DNA of 47,942 nucleotides from Zygnema cylindricum (taxonomy: Eukaryota > Streptophyta > Zygnematophyceae > Zygnematales > Zygnemataceae). The DNA is taken from assembly GCA_037447655.1 (NCBI GenBank), contig JBBHKE010001195.1:1-47942 (forward strand), given 5' to 3'. Shown here in pieces: positions 9,890-20,514 of this stretch. A model generated the notes under the pieces. That model was not told the origin of the DNA, did not search any database, and saw nothing but the letters and a program-made list of their open reading frames with translations. Both the position numbers and the translations under genes were made by a program. How positions within the stretch are numbered: the first letter of the stretch is position 1; each line of letters opens with the position of its first letter.

Positions 9890-11302
9890 GAAAAAAATGA
9901 GCCCTCCGTCTTCACATTTTGAAATTCCCAAATTTTAAAAATTTAAAGATATTTCCAATTTTAAGATTTGAAGAAGTTTCCAAGATTTTAAACGTTTAAG
10001 AAATTCTCAAAGGTTTTAAAAGTTCATTTCTGCAGTTTCAAACCAAAATCAACAAAAAAAAAAAGGAAAAAATCAACCAAATAGGAAACAATTCAGGTTT
10101 CATTGAGTGATTCAGTAACTGTTTTTTTGGCTAATTTCAATTAAGTTAAATTAAATTAAATTAACTTAAACATTGAAAAAAAAAAAAAAACTCACCACCC
10201 GGTCATCGGTCGCCTTCAAAAGCAAAACTCCTTCTCGATGACGATATTTCATCGAATACCGGAACTAAAAACCAAATAATTAAATCAAAAAAATAATAAA
10301 AAAAGAAAAAAAGAGGAAGAAGTAAGAGAAAGAAATCGCAAACCCAAGATGGAAAACCAGAAACAGTACTTTTTGAAAAAAATGACAAAAATAACAAGAA
10401 ATACAAAAAAAAGGAAAAAAATGCCAGACAACATTTTGAAAAGTGTAGCTGAAGAAAGCAAAAGCCTTAAATCAGGAAATTTATGTTTAAACGGTTAAAA
10501 TGAGAATTAGGGTTGAGAGAAACCCTAAAAAAAGGGAATGTAGGGTTTAGAACAGTAAAAAGAAAATGTAGGGTTAAGGAAAACCGTAAAAAAGGGGGAA
10601 TTAGGGTAAAAAAAAAAAACAAAAACTGGAACTGAATGAAACAGAAAATAAAACTAAACTGAAACTGAAACTGCCATAGAAACGGCTGCTTACCCTCACT
10701 GGATCGTTCCGAAACAAGGCCTCCGCCTTTTGTGCAAACTCGTCCCACGTCTCGATTTGCACCATAATCCGACTGAGAATACGACAAAATTCGACGAATA
10801 TGTAGCGAATATTCGGTGAATATACTCGGTTGCCACGTGGCAGCAGGTCAGTATGCTTCAGTATATTTGCTCAATTTATAATGATTCGAATTTACAATTA
10901 TTTCTTAGTTTACTGTCACTTCCTTGGCTATCTATCCATCTATCTGTCTAACTATCTATCCAATTGATAACTAAGCATTGGCTCTAGTTTCGTTTTAGTG
11001 CACGAGAATCAAAATAATATGTGAGGAAAAAAAGGATTTGCAGCTTTAAAGCTTAACTCCGCTTCAAACTTTGTTCAAAATTTCAAAGTTCAAGTTAAAG
11101 AAGTGTACTTGATGTTAATGGCCCCTTAAAACACTGTACAGTAGTTTCATGGAGAAAAGATGGAAAACTTTGTCTGTAAGACTGTAACCCTATAATTTCT
11201 GTCATTTCCGGACGGAATCCTTTTTCACATAGAACCAGTTTTGAAGTGCGATAGTGTAATGGAATACTAAATACAGTATCGTATACGTACAATACGAAAT
11301 AT
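9890..11302 (+). other. Intergenic, with degenerate telomere-like motifs
   Basis: No gene recognised. Between 10497 and 10612 the motifs TTAGGGTT, AACCCTAA, TAGGGTTTAG, TAGGGTTAAG and TTAGGGTAA recur at about 30-bp spacing, each near a plant telomere unit but not forming an array. A short CTAT-type microsatellite lies at 10930-10965. Confidence 0.45.
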
Positions 11303-12150
11303 TAGTGTTGTGTATCGGTAAGGATTTACCGATAACCGATATGGACCTTTTTCGGGTTCCCGATAATCGATATATTGGTACGATATATCGACATCGGTCT
11401 TATCGCCGATAAGTAGCCGATAATATCGGGTACTTATCGGCGATAATGCCGATAACGATAATTATCGGCGATAACAGTACGGACCGTACAGATAAATGTA
11501 CGGCCTGTACACGCAAATGTACGTCTTAATCCCCGGACGCGCAGCGGACCCCCCCACTCCCGATTCCGGTAAAAAATCGCGATTTTTCCATCATTATTCC
11601 TAATTTAAGGGGGTTTTACTTGGGTTCCACGCTCCCATACCCTTTATAAATGTCCTTTTGACTGTTGCTTTCAACTTTAAAGCATTTTCAGTCCATTTTA
11701 CAAGCGATCTGAAATTATGCCGAGCAAAATAAATGCATAAGTTGAAATTTGGACGATTCTGAGGTATTCTCGCAGATTTCGTATACATTGATTCGATACA
11801 TGGCGTTATTTAAGACATATTTCGTATTTCTTAGTCCTATTTCCAGTCCAGCTTAGAGGCATTAACATGCAAGTCTCCGATGCCTCAATTCACCAACATA
11901 CATAATCAATTAAATGTCATAAAGAAAAAAATCGAATTCCCAAATTCTCAATACTTCACATCTTACCAAATCACCAATTACTCATTCTGTAAATTATAAA
12001 ATTCCTAGCTTACCAATTCTATATTTCCAAAATCTTCAATGTCAAATTCAATTCTCAAATTGTGAATGCTTCGTATCTTGCCAAATCACCGATTTCACAT
12101 TCTGCAAATTCTAATATTCTTAACTAACCAATTCTCAATCTCTAAAAATC

Positions 12151-12790
12151 TGCAATTCTTAATTTTACAAAATCCATTTCTTAATCATCAATGTTTAAAA
12201 TTTCCAAAAACAATCTATTGAAAATCAAAAAATTCCGCAAATTCTACCTTTCAACATCTCAATTTTCAAAAATCTGCAATGTAAAATTTTACAAAATCCA
12301 TTTCTTAATCATCAATGTTTAAAATTTCCAAAAACAATCTATTCAAAATCAAAAAATTCAGCAAATTCATCCTTTTAACATCTCAATATTCAAAAATCTG
12401 CAATGTCAAATCTTTCAAAATCCATTTCTAAATCATCAATGTTTAAAATTTCCAAAAACAATCTATTCAAAATCAAAAAACTCCGCAAATTCTACCTTTT
12501 AACATCTCAATATTCAAAAATCTGCAATGTAAAATTTTACAAAATCCATTTCTTAATCATCAATGTTTAAAATTTCCAAAAACAATCTAGTCAAAATCAA
12601 AAAATTCAGCAAATTCATCCTTTTAACGTCTCAATATTCAAAAATCTGCAATGTCAAATCTTTCAAAATCCATTTCTAAATCATCAATGCTTAAAATTTC
12701 TAAATCTACCCTATTCAAAATCTGAAAAATCTGCAAGTCCTACCTTTTAACATCTCCATCTCCAAAAATTTGCAATATTTCAATCGTACA
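12151..12790 (+). repeat. 124-bp tandem satellite inside the hAT element
   Basis: The TGCAA marker recurs at 12151, 12275, 12399, 12523, 12647 and 12771, a constant 124-bp period over five units. Inner units alternate between a GTAAAATTTTAC form (12275, 12523) and a GTCAAATCTTTC form (12399, 12647), so the homogeneous unit is a 248-bp dimer. It lies just downstream of the transposase stop, between it and the left terminus. Confidence 0.95.
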
Positions 12791-12827
12791 TTATAAAAAT
12801 GTACCCAAAAATAAATAAAAAATTACT

Positions 12828-15035
12828 TCATTTGTCATTTTTGGAGGAAGATTTCCACCAATCTCCAAGTACTTTTCCCGATTCCCTTGGCCGTTTTCCA
12901 TTCCGAAATACCGTATTTCCCACATTATCATCATTACATCTTTCTCTTTCATTTGTCTTCTCTTTGTCATCGCGAACATTTATGAGAGACTCTGTTGTTT
13001 TCCACGAACCTTTTAAAAAAACCAAATTTTCAACGGACTCCGGACAAAGCCGGTTCCGTTTTGCCGTGGCAATTTGGCCGGCCGCTGAAAATACCCTCTC
13101 CGAAGGAGCCGAAGTAGCGGGAATTGCTAAAACTATTCGAGCTAATGAGCTCAATGCCGGAAAAAGGTGACATTTTCCGGCCCACCACTTCAAAGGGTTC
13201 CCGGGCTCACTCTCGGAATGCTCCAAAATACTACGACCTTTGTAAAGGTTTATCTCATGGAGTAAATGGTCCTTGAACTCATCTCGAGTGAGGTCATGAT
13301 CTGAATTTTTCGGGGGACCTTCTATTCCGGACGTCGAAGACATTGGTAGATCTGTCCTTAGAGTCAAGAAAATATCGTCCACATCTTCATTTTTTTTATA
13401 CACCCCTTTCAAGATAGACATATTTCCACTTTCCAAACTTCCCCCTTCGTCACAAACATCCGAAGGTTGAGAACTTAACACCTCCATGTCAAACTTTTCT
13501 AACAAAACATAAAGTATTTCTTGCCAAACTTTGTCTTGTTCTAAAGAAGACAAAAAAGCAAGTTGTTTCGTCCTCGGATCCAACGCTGAAGCGATAAACA
13601 TTTTCATAGGAAGAGTCGCAAGATCAAGAGTGCCAAACCGGATTTCAAAATCGGAAACCATTTCGGATGCAATTAAGTGAATTGCCAAATGAGTACCATT
13701 TTCAATTGAGGTGTTACTTTCAATTGAGGTGTCTTGAACCACGCTCTTCAACCCCTTAAGAAGTGAGTTAATTATGACGGGAACCCAACTCAATGTGACA
13801 TAACTTTCTCCTTCCAAAACTCGTTGAGACACCATAAAAGGCTTCAAAAGAGTGACTCCTCTTTCAATAACAAGCCATGACTCTTCACTTAATTTTGCAT
13901 TTATTGGAACCGCGGTTATCATCAAAGCACATAATGGTTCCTTCAAATATAAAATTGAAGCAAGCATAGAATAAGTAGACCACCACCTAGTAGCTACATC
14001 AGGCACTAATGACTTCCACTTAATTCCTAATTGAGTGGCAAAACTTTTTAGAATGTCGTTTGCTCTTGGGGAGCTCTTAAAAAACCCTACTAGATTCCTG
14101 GCAGTTCTCATGTGTGTTGACACGCCTGGACCTGCAAAGAATTTTCCTGTGACCAACTCTAAGAGGTGGTCAACACACCCGTGCCAATCACATGACATAG
14201 CTTTACCGGCCTTTTTCATAGCAGCTGCAGTATCAGTAACACAAACTGCCACTGCACTTTCAGAAATGTTATACCTTGCCAACATTTCCTTATACTTCTC
14301 TGTAATGGCTTCTGCTGTGTGACTCCCTGGGAAAGGGGAACACCCTGAGCATACATTGAAGAGATCCCATTCTGAATTGATAAAATGGGCGGTTAATGAA
14401 CAATAGGACTCATTAGACACTGAAGTCCATGTGTCTAAAGTTACACTGAGTGTCTCTCCTTGAAGTAGTTTTGCTAAACATAAACGAACCTTTATGCTTA
14501 TCTCCTCCATTCTGGATGTTAATCCCCGCCGATCTGGGATTGTTGTCTTCGGTGCCAACCCTTTGATCATCTCCCGAAACTCCACGCTCTCCGCCACACT
14601 TAGAGGCTGCGAATCCAAAACCATCCAGCGAATGAGCCTGTCTTTAAAAGAGCTGGCAACTCCCTTATTGATGAAGTCCTCGAGGGCTCCTGATTTCTCT
14701 TCAATCTCCTTTAGTTTCCCGGCTGCGAAGAGATTTTTATGTTTATGTTTTAGGTGTGACACTAAATTTGAAGGGCTTAGCGACTTCCCTCTGGCAACAA
14801 GCATTTCACTGTGATTACAAAATGCCTTGTCTGAATACGTGCCATCATGCAACACTTTGAAATGCTGCCATACTTTTGACAATGCTCCTTTCGGAATGCT
14901 TTTTTTAGAATGTTTGCATTCCTCCTTAATTTTTTTTAAGTTTTCTAATTATTTGACATTTTGAATGTCTTCTACCTCCTCATCAAAAATCTGTCTCCCA
15001 TCCTCCTCTCCTCCTACAAATTCCTCATAATCCAT
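12828..15035 (-). pseudogene. hAT-family transposase, one premature stop
   Basis: The ATG at 15035 starts an acidic leader (MDYEEFVGGEEDGRQ). A TAA at 14949-14951 is codon 29. After it 684 codons plus the adjoining 22 are open to the stop at 12828. Domains: BED finger (SKVWQHF, then C, and SHLKHKH), whose second Cys is Ser (AGT at 14808-14810); RNase H-like fold with VTLDTWTS and CVTDTAAAMKKAG; DWHGCVDHLLELV; ATRWWSTYSML; ALDPRTKQLAFL; and a C-terminal hAT dimerisation block (PLKWWAGKCHLFPALSSLAR, SAPSERVFSAAG). The catalytic Asp, Asp and Glu positions are all present. About 735 codons is a normal length for Ac-like transposases. Apart from the stop and the Ser substitution it is intact, so the copy is young. 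It would function only if the stop were bypassed or translation began downstream. Confidence 0.9.
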
Positions 15036-15639
15036 AGAATGAATCAATATAAAATTTTAGTTTTTTAGTATTTTATAAAATATGTGCATTGCCTGAAATA
15101 AGTGCTGCCGGAATTTTCAAAATATGGCGTCTGGAAATGGCGGCAGTCTGACAGGTGTGTTCGATTGCTTCTTTCAGTCTGTTCGTTTTTTTTTTATAAA
15201 GTTTGATTCATAAAATTTAGTAATTTACAATGTATTTTATTTTTTTCGTTTTGATTATATAGTTTTATAACAACAACGTATTAATTTATATTTGTCTACG
15301 TTTATGTGCTACGCTGTCCGTAGAAATTTTCAGTTAAATAAATACGCGGAACATATTCTTACACGTGGCATACCACGCTGTATAATAAAAATAATATAAT
15401 ACAGTTTGTGATACAGTTCTATTGTATGCATACCATATCTTTAAAAAGTTATCGCCGATATGGAATTTGTTGGTCCCAGACCGATATATCGGGATCTTTG
15501 ACCGTTCGATAACCGATAACTATCGGTATCGGTGTTATCGTGATAAGTTTTTTACCGATACACAACACTACTTATTAGCCTGATGTACTCTATATCGGCA
15601 CCCCAAAATTTTGACATTGATACCTTAAATCAAGTAAAT

Positions 15640-15760
15640 TACACTATTTAAGGACGTGGACCATAATCGGCCACGTCTCCTGGAACTAAATTAGAATGAA
15701 TTACGCTAATTTTTTCTTTACACTAATAATTTATATATGCTAATAACGATTCAAGGTGTA
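15640..15760 (+). repeat. Short MITE fragment within the left end
   Basis: CTATTTAAGGACGTGGACCA and the following ATTAGAAT/ACTAAT text match 40711-40830. The piece ends in ATAACGATTCAAGGTGTA, followed at 15764 by an oppositely oriented end (TACAACGTGAATCGTTATTA), so two element ends lie back to back. Confidence 0.6.
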
Positions 15761-16192
15761 GTGTACAACGTGAATCGTTATTAGCGTTTAGAAATTATTA
15801 GTATTAAAAATTAATTAGTGTTATTAATTATAATTTGGGTATTGCAAAATTTAAAAAAAAAAAAATGTAATTGATCCATAACGCTTATTTAGGTACACCG
15901 GATCTTCCGTCATTATATAAACACTAAAATAAGTGGAAGTACAAAATCTGACAATCCGTACAACGTCGCGTCCTTTTACTATAACTAAGGGTGACGTTCC
16001 ATCAAACGAAAAGTGGAGTAGTTTACAGAAATCCGCGACTCTCCGTACCAAATCGTACCGCCTGTTTTGTTTTTATACGAAAAAACAACATTACAGAGAA
16101 TCGTGCCGATACTCTCCAAAGGTCTTGGAGATAGTACTGGCCTTCATATGTTCATATGAGAGGAGTTCGCTTCATTATTTTCTGTAACTGTC

Positions 16193-16215
16193 AACCCACC
16201 TCGAGGAGGTGGGTT
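16193..16215. other. Hairpin of module 1
   Basis: Ten-bp perfect stem AACCCACCTC/GAGGTGGGTT with a 3-nt loop, at the end of the first module. It is the positional partner of the hairpin at 39883-39907. Confidence 0.85.
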
Positions 16216-16239
16216 AGCAGATACAAAAAAAAAAAAAAA

Positions 16240-16270
16240 GTGACACGTTGGACGAAAAGCTACGTGTCAC
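16240..16270. other. Inverted repeat after module 1
   Basis: GTGACACGT and ACGTGTCAC flank a 13-nt spacer. It follows an A-tract directly downstream of the module 1 hairpin. Confidence 0.7.
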
Positions 16271-16387
16271 GATGCACAACCAACAAAAAATCGTAAGATT
16301 TGCACATGACATGCGCTTTCCAAAATACAACCAAAAATAAAAACAAAACTTCATAACATTCCTTCGTCACGCTATTTTCAGTAACGT

Positions 16388-16930
16388 TTGTTCGTCACAC
16401 TATTTATTTCACAGGACATTCGTTATGTTCGAAAACACAAACCCTACAAAAATGAGCTGGCGTACAGACTGGCGTCTGCAAAAAGTACAAAAGTTTTGTC
16501 GAATGATGATTTTAGAGTCTGGTACATGGTACTAAGTGAAGATTTGAGTTACGTTTTCGGGCAGCTAAAAATCTCGAAAGATATTCACTTATCGGATAGT
16601 AGATTCCAGGCTACCAGTCAATTTAGAACACGTGGCTTACAAACTCTACGAGATGGAACATCGACTCAAGGTGAACCTCCATCAGGCAAAAAGTGGGGTT
16701 CTTTACTGGAAAAAGTGTACTTTCGTACAGATCTAGCTCATTTTCGTACAGAGCACACTACTCTTTTTTTAATTTTTTTAAACATGATTACTATCGGCGC
16801 GTCAAGATTCTCCAAACTTATGGGCGACAACGTCGACCGTCCGATTACGTGTTTTCGAAGCAAGCGGTCACGTCGTCTAGTGTTTAATTACTCTCCGCAG
16901 AAGGAGAGTCATCAATCACCAGACGTGTAA
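16388..16930 (+). pseudogene. Longest open frame of the unclassified element, function unknown
   Basis: A 180-codon open frame covering module 2. The string FRTRGLQTLRDGTSTQ recurs in translated form in the relative on the opposite strand at 39.4-39.5 kb. A nearby string in another frame at 17427 reads KRLMELHSKGNIPLDEKWG and matches the same block. The alternative frame across 16620-16690 is as well conserved between copies, so the true coding frame cannot be chosen. No known domain recognised. Frame breaks between modules suggest decay. It may be non-coding sequence with chance open frames. Confidence 0.3.
16890..16909. other. Hairpin of module 2
   Basis: Seven-bp stem ACTCTCC/GGAGAGT with a 6-nt loop, at the corresponding place in the second module. 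Confidence 0.75.
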
Positions 16931-17648
16931 AATGTTTTACGCGTGGGAAGGTGACTTACGGACCGCGCGCCTTCAAACAGGCGGGAATCAAATCCAACAA
17001 AAACTACCAAAAAAAATATTTGTTGAAGAATGTGTCGTGACTCTTCCTCCACGATCCGCTGACATCCGGAATTTATGGCGCCAAACGAACGCGAACGACA
17101 AAACAACTACAAAAAATACAAAACACGAACATACAAATTCTATATTCACGTATTTTAATTTTGCGACTGGATTTCCGGATACAAGTCCAGATATTGTGTT
17201 TTTGGGATCGTTGACTGCTCGTCGTCAGAACATGAACCTACATGCGTCCAATCGAAAGAAAGCACGTACGCGATAAATTCCATTGCTGACACGACTTGAT
17301 GGAGAAGTGAACGAAGTATTACTGCCAGTAAACGATTCCTAAAGATTACTGTCAACGCCTGATGGAGGGTTACCCTCAATCGACCCGATCTGTAGAGTTG
17401 GCCGTACGATTACACAAACGTCTCATGGAACTTCATTCTAAAGGTAACATTCCATTAGACGAAAAGTGGGGTTTGTTACTGGACGACGTACGTATTCGTA
17501 CAGTACCGTACATATTCGTACCATCAAAATAAAATCGTCAGACGAAACATCGCTACTTGAAAGCTGTCGGGAAGCTCCAATGATGTAGGAGTGATTCCTG
17601 ACCGTTGGATGTTTCACTATTATAGATCCGCGAAGCAATCGGGCACAT

Positions 17649-17700
17649 CATCTCGTGGCCCCCAACTCTCCTCGCGAGGAGAGTTGGGGGGCACGAGATG
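17649..17700. other. 52-bp near-perfect palindrome, hairpin of module 3
   Basis: Twenty-six-bp arms with one mismatch (17658/17691) and no loop, centred between 17674 and 17675 on CTCGCGAG. The outer arm reads CATCTCGTG and CACGAGATG. It occupies the same place in module 3 as the hairpins of modules 1 and 2. Confidence 0.9.
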
Positions 17701-18511
17701 ATTGCTATTGGTACACGTCAAAAAACAAATACATATCTACTTCGATCGAGGGATTACAGGCGTGCACGTCGTACAGGCCATGTGCCGCCTGCCACGCTGA
17801 ATGCATGTCAGGTTGAAAATATCCTCCCACGCTCCGTCAGGCATCCAACGACATTGAAGGTTTTGCCGCGACCTTCAAAGTTTGCCTCGTCTTTTTGCCA
17901 TTCCGTTTCGAAATTTCGATTTCTGTTTTCAAAATCAAAATCTGGCCGAAAACTTAATGTACAAATCATTAACTACCTCCGGTCGTACAGATATTTTGTA
18001 CAGATATCCCGTTTGTAGATTTTTTTAAGATTTTTAGAATCTGGACTGTAACGTATGTGGCGCCAATCATAATTGAGGAATGCTTGTTACTGGCCCGACA
18101 TAATAAAGCGGACTTCCAGTAAACGCTGTTAGTAGATTTGTCCGTACTTTTACTGGGACCGCCTAATGGAATGTTCCCCTTATCCATAATTCTAATTTGG
18201 GTTTGTGAGCGCGTATGTCGCAAACTCGACTCGATGTTTATTCTAAGCGCAGTTCTGTGTAATGAAACCGACATAAGTTAAATACCATTTCCGTACGATT
18301 TTCGGTAATAAAGTACAGTATTGTAAAAAACAAACACCGTCCGTACCACACACTACTCATGAAATAAGTATCATATGACTGTAACGCTAATTTACAATAA
18401 CTGTAATTAACGTCAAGGAAAAATTAGAATTATTAATTGTATTTCAGGCATCAATGTCAAAATTTAGGGGTGCCGATTAAGAGTACAAGGCTAATAATGA
18501 TTCGCGGTGTA

Positions 18512-19030
18512 GTGCTGATAACACCAATTTTGTTGCACCTTTTTTTGGCCGAAAATCATAAAAATGTTATAAAAACTAAAACAAATTTGATTTTTTTTCG
18601 TTTATGGTGTTGATAATTTATATTATGTTCGCATAACTAAACGTTATGTAGATCGGGTATGTTTTCGTACAGAACATCCACGTGATATCTCCATTATATA
18701 CCGTTAAGTGCTAGTTTTATTTAGATAATTTTTTTACACCTGTTAGCTGCCGGAAAGAGCGGCAACATTACAATATATAAAGAAAGTAACCGAAAATAAT
18801 GTTAGATTTGTATATTTCGTACGGTTTCCAAACCCCACAAGTACGTTTCGCGACGAGTGCCGTCAGGGTAGCACAGTTGCGTTTGAAATAGTGTCGATGC
18901 CAGCTCAGCGTAGACGCTACAAAGTAAACAGTAGACATAAACTGGCTCTCATTGCCGAAATTAATGTTGATGTTTTATTTGGACCCAAAAACACAAACTA
19001 CAGTAGCGTTATCAACACTAAACTTTTAGC
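18512..19030 (+). other. Unassigned sequence between elements
   Basis: No gene seen. The composition is like that of the neighbouring elements, rich in GTAC. The non-autonomous hAT copy at 19039 is inserted at its right end. Confidence 0.4.
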
Positions 19031-19038
19031 GATGCACG

Positions 19039-19807
19039 TAGTGTTGTGTATCGGTAAGGACTTGCTGATAACCGATATGGGTTTTTTTTCGGGTAGCTGA
19101 TAATCGATTTATTGGTACGATATATCGTTATCGGTGTTATTGTCGATAAATAACCGATAGTTATCGGTTATAATCGGTGATAACACCGATATCGATAACT
19201 ATTGCCGAAATTGTACGACCAGTTCACTGAACTGTACGTGTTATTCCCCCGACGCGCCCTACTCACAACCCCCATCTTCTAAGGTGCCTACCAATCAGAT
19301 CATTTGTACAAGCCGAAAGTAAAGTAGTCGGCATAAGATATGTAAGGCTTTTGGACGGCTCCAGCTAAAACGATGTACCTTTCACATCCGACGTTATGGC
19401 TTTGTCCTTTTCTTCCTTGGGATCCACTGGAAACCTGCCATGTGTCAATCTGTCGGTTTTTTGGCATAAGCCGCCAAAAGAGCCATTCCGGGAGGCCGGC
19501 GCTCACGCTGGCTGTCCGCTCGTATTTTCTCATTGAAATTTGTCCGTTCGATTTCGGCGACGTGCAAAATGTTCTTTTGCGTCCGCTGTTCTTTGTGTCC
19601 GTCGTCCTTATACCCTTCCATGATTATCGGTTTGAGGGTACTTCCGTACGTTCCCGTAAAATTCGTGTTTTGTTAACCGGCCAGAAAGTACCCCGCACAG
19701 AAAGTACAGCAAGTGTATAGATATATCGAGACCTCTGACCGTTCGATAACCGATAACTATCGGTATCGGTGTTATAGCGATAATTCTTTTACCGATACAC
19801 AACACTA
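19039..19807 (+). mobile_element. Non-autonomous hAT copy with perfect 8-bp target duplication
   Basis: Starts TAGTGTTGTGTATCGG and ends CCGATACACAACACTA, identical in design to the 11303-15570 element. It is flanked by GATGCACG at 19031-19038 and 19808-19815. The 769-bp interior does not encode transposase but is homologous to the interior of 29116-30010 (for example GATCCACTGG, CATGTGTCAATCTGTCGG). It would need transposase supplied in trans. The intact duplication indicates a fairly recent insertion. Confidence 0.95.
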
Positions 19808-19881
19808 GATGCACGTTTTGTGTGTTTGAACTTCACTTTATAAATCCAATGGAACATCCACGCTCATACTTTGAAGTAAAG

Positions 19882-20426
19882 TACACCGCCAATCGTTATT
19901 AGCGTTGTGTACACTAATTCAGTCCCGTTTTTTTTTATTATTATTCTCCATTAGCGTAGTTCATTCCATTTTTTTCTTTATTCTATTTAGGGTTATATTC
20001 AGTACTTTGTCTCTTAAATAGAGTGGTGTACGGTCACTGTCAGACCGTACACAAATGTACCTTTTTAAGTTAAAAGGTACAATAAATTAGTTTTAGTAAC
20101 CGCGGACGCATGAGAATATGCGTTTTAAAAACGAAAAAAAACCAGGTCGTAAAAAATCTTGCTCGCATATATTCGTCCGGACAGCCGCTTTTCGACTGTG
20201 TGAATGTACGATTTGTGTATGATTTGTCAGATTATGTACGGAGACCTATATTAGTGTAAGCATGTTTGCGACCGACATTTTTTTTTTCAAAGATCCAAAT
20301 TACCATAACCAAACAACTAGAATGTATGATTTTTTCCAAAATTTTCAAATTCTTAAATAGCGTACACCACGGTAATTATTTTTATACGCTAAAAAAACTT
20401 ACACGCTAATAACGATTGGCGGTGTA
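19882..20426. mobile_element. TA-flanked MITE (about 541 bp)
   Basis: Inverted ends CACCGCCAATCGTTATTAGC and GCTAATAACGATTGGCGGTG are bounded by TA on both sides, as expected for a Tc1/mariner-type target duplication. The interior from 20130 matches 21178-21460 (AATGTACGATTTGTGTA, GTGTAAGCATGTTTGCGACC). No coding capacity. Confidence 0.85.
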
Positions 20427-20514
20427 TTAAACTTATAGGCTGACAATCTCATTTCAGGTGTCTGCACAGGACAATACAGTTTTGTGATGTATATCACAGT
20501 TAGAAGGTACTCCA

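Larger units (their letters stand above)
11303..15570 (-). mobile_element. Autonomous-type hAT transposon (4268 bp)
   Basis: The ends are inverted: TAGTGTTGTGTATCGGTAA at 11303 and its complement TTACCGATACACAACACTA ending at 15570. Both ends hold dense subterminal copies of CGATAA/TTATCG. The interior encodes one hAT transposase on the minus strand. The 8-bp flanks (CGAAATAT and CTTATTAG) do not match, so the target duplication is lost or the termini have moved. The same termini bound shorter copies at 19039-19807 and 29116-30010, the latter sharing about 260 bp of this element's right end. It sits inside the left terminal repeat of the element at 15571-18511. Confidence 0.9.
15571..18511 (+). 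mobile_element. Unclassified 2.9-kb element with inverted termini and hairpin modules
   Basis: The left end holds TTATTAGCC, GTACTC, ATCGGCACCCC and TTTTGACATTGAT. Their complements occur in mirrored order at 18446-18500 (ATCAATGTCAAAATTT, GGGGTGCCGATT, GAGTACAAGGCTAATAATG). The right end finishes with ATTCGCGGTGTA, the same end as the TA-flanked MITEs in this window. The outer part of the left end has been replaced by the hAT insertion. Inside are three related segments (about 15985-16215, 16640-16910, 17425-17700), each with a translated KGxxPxxEKW-type string and each ending in a hairpin. A rearranged relative lies at 39221-40145. I recognise no transposase. Confidence 0.55.

Noticed and set aside
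9397-9938. Several long open frames on both strands
   Set aside because: They are translations of GA/CT microsatellites (Arg-Glu or Ser-Leu repeats).
12151-12790. Regular 124-bp spacing considered as a CRISPR-like array
   Set aside because: The whole unit repeats, with no unique spacers, in a eukaryotic transposon.
11295-15578. 8-bp target duplication for the full hAT element
   Set aside because: CGAAATAT and CTTATTAG do not match, nor do octamers shifted by one or two bases.
16193-17700. Hairpins considered as Helitron 3' ends
   Set aside because: No CTRR terminus follows at the usual distance, there is no 5' TC end, and the element has inverted termini, which Helitrons lack.
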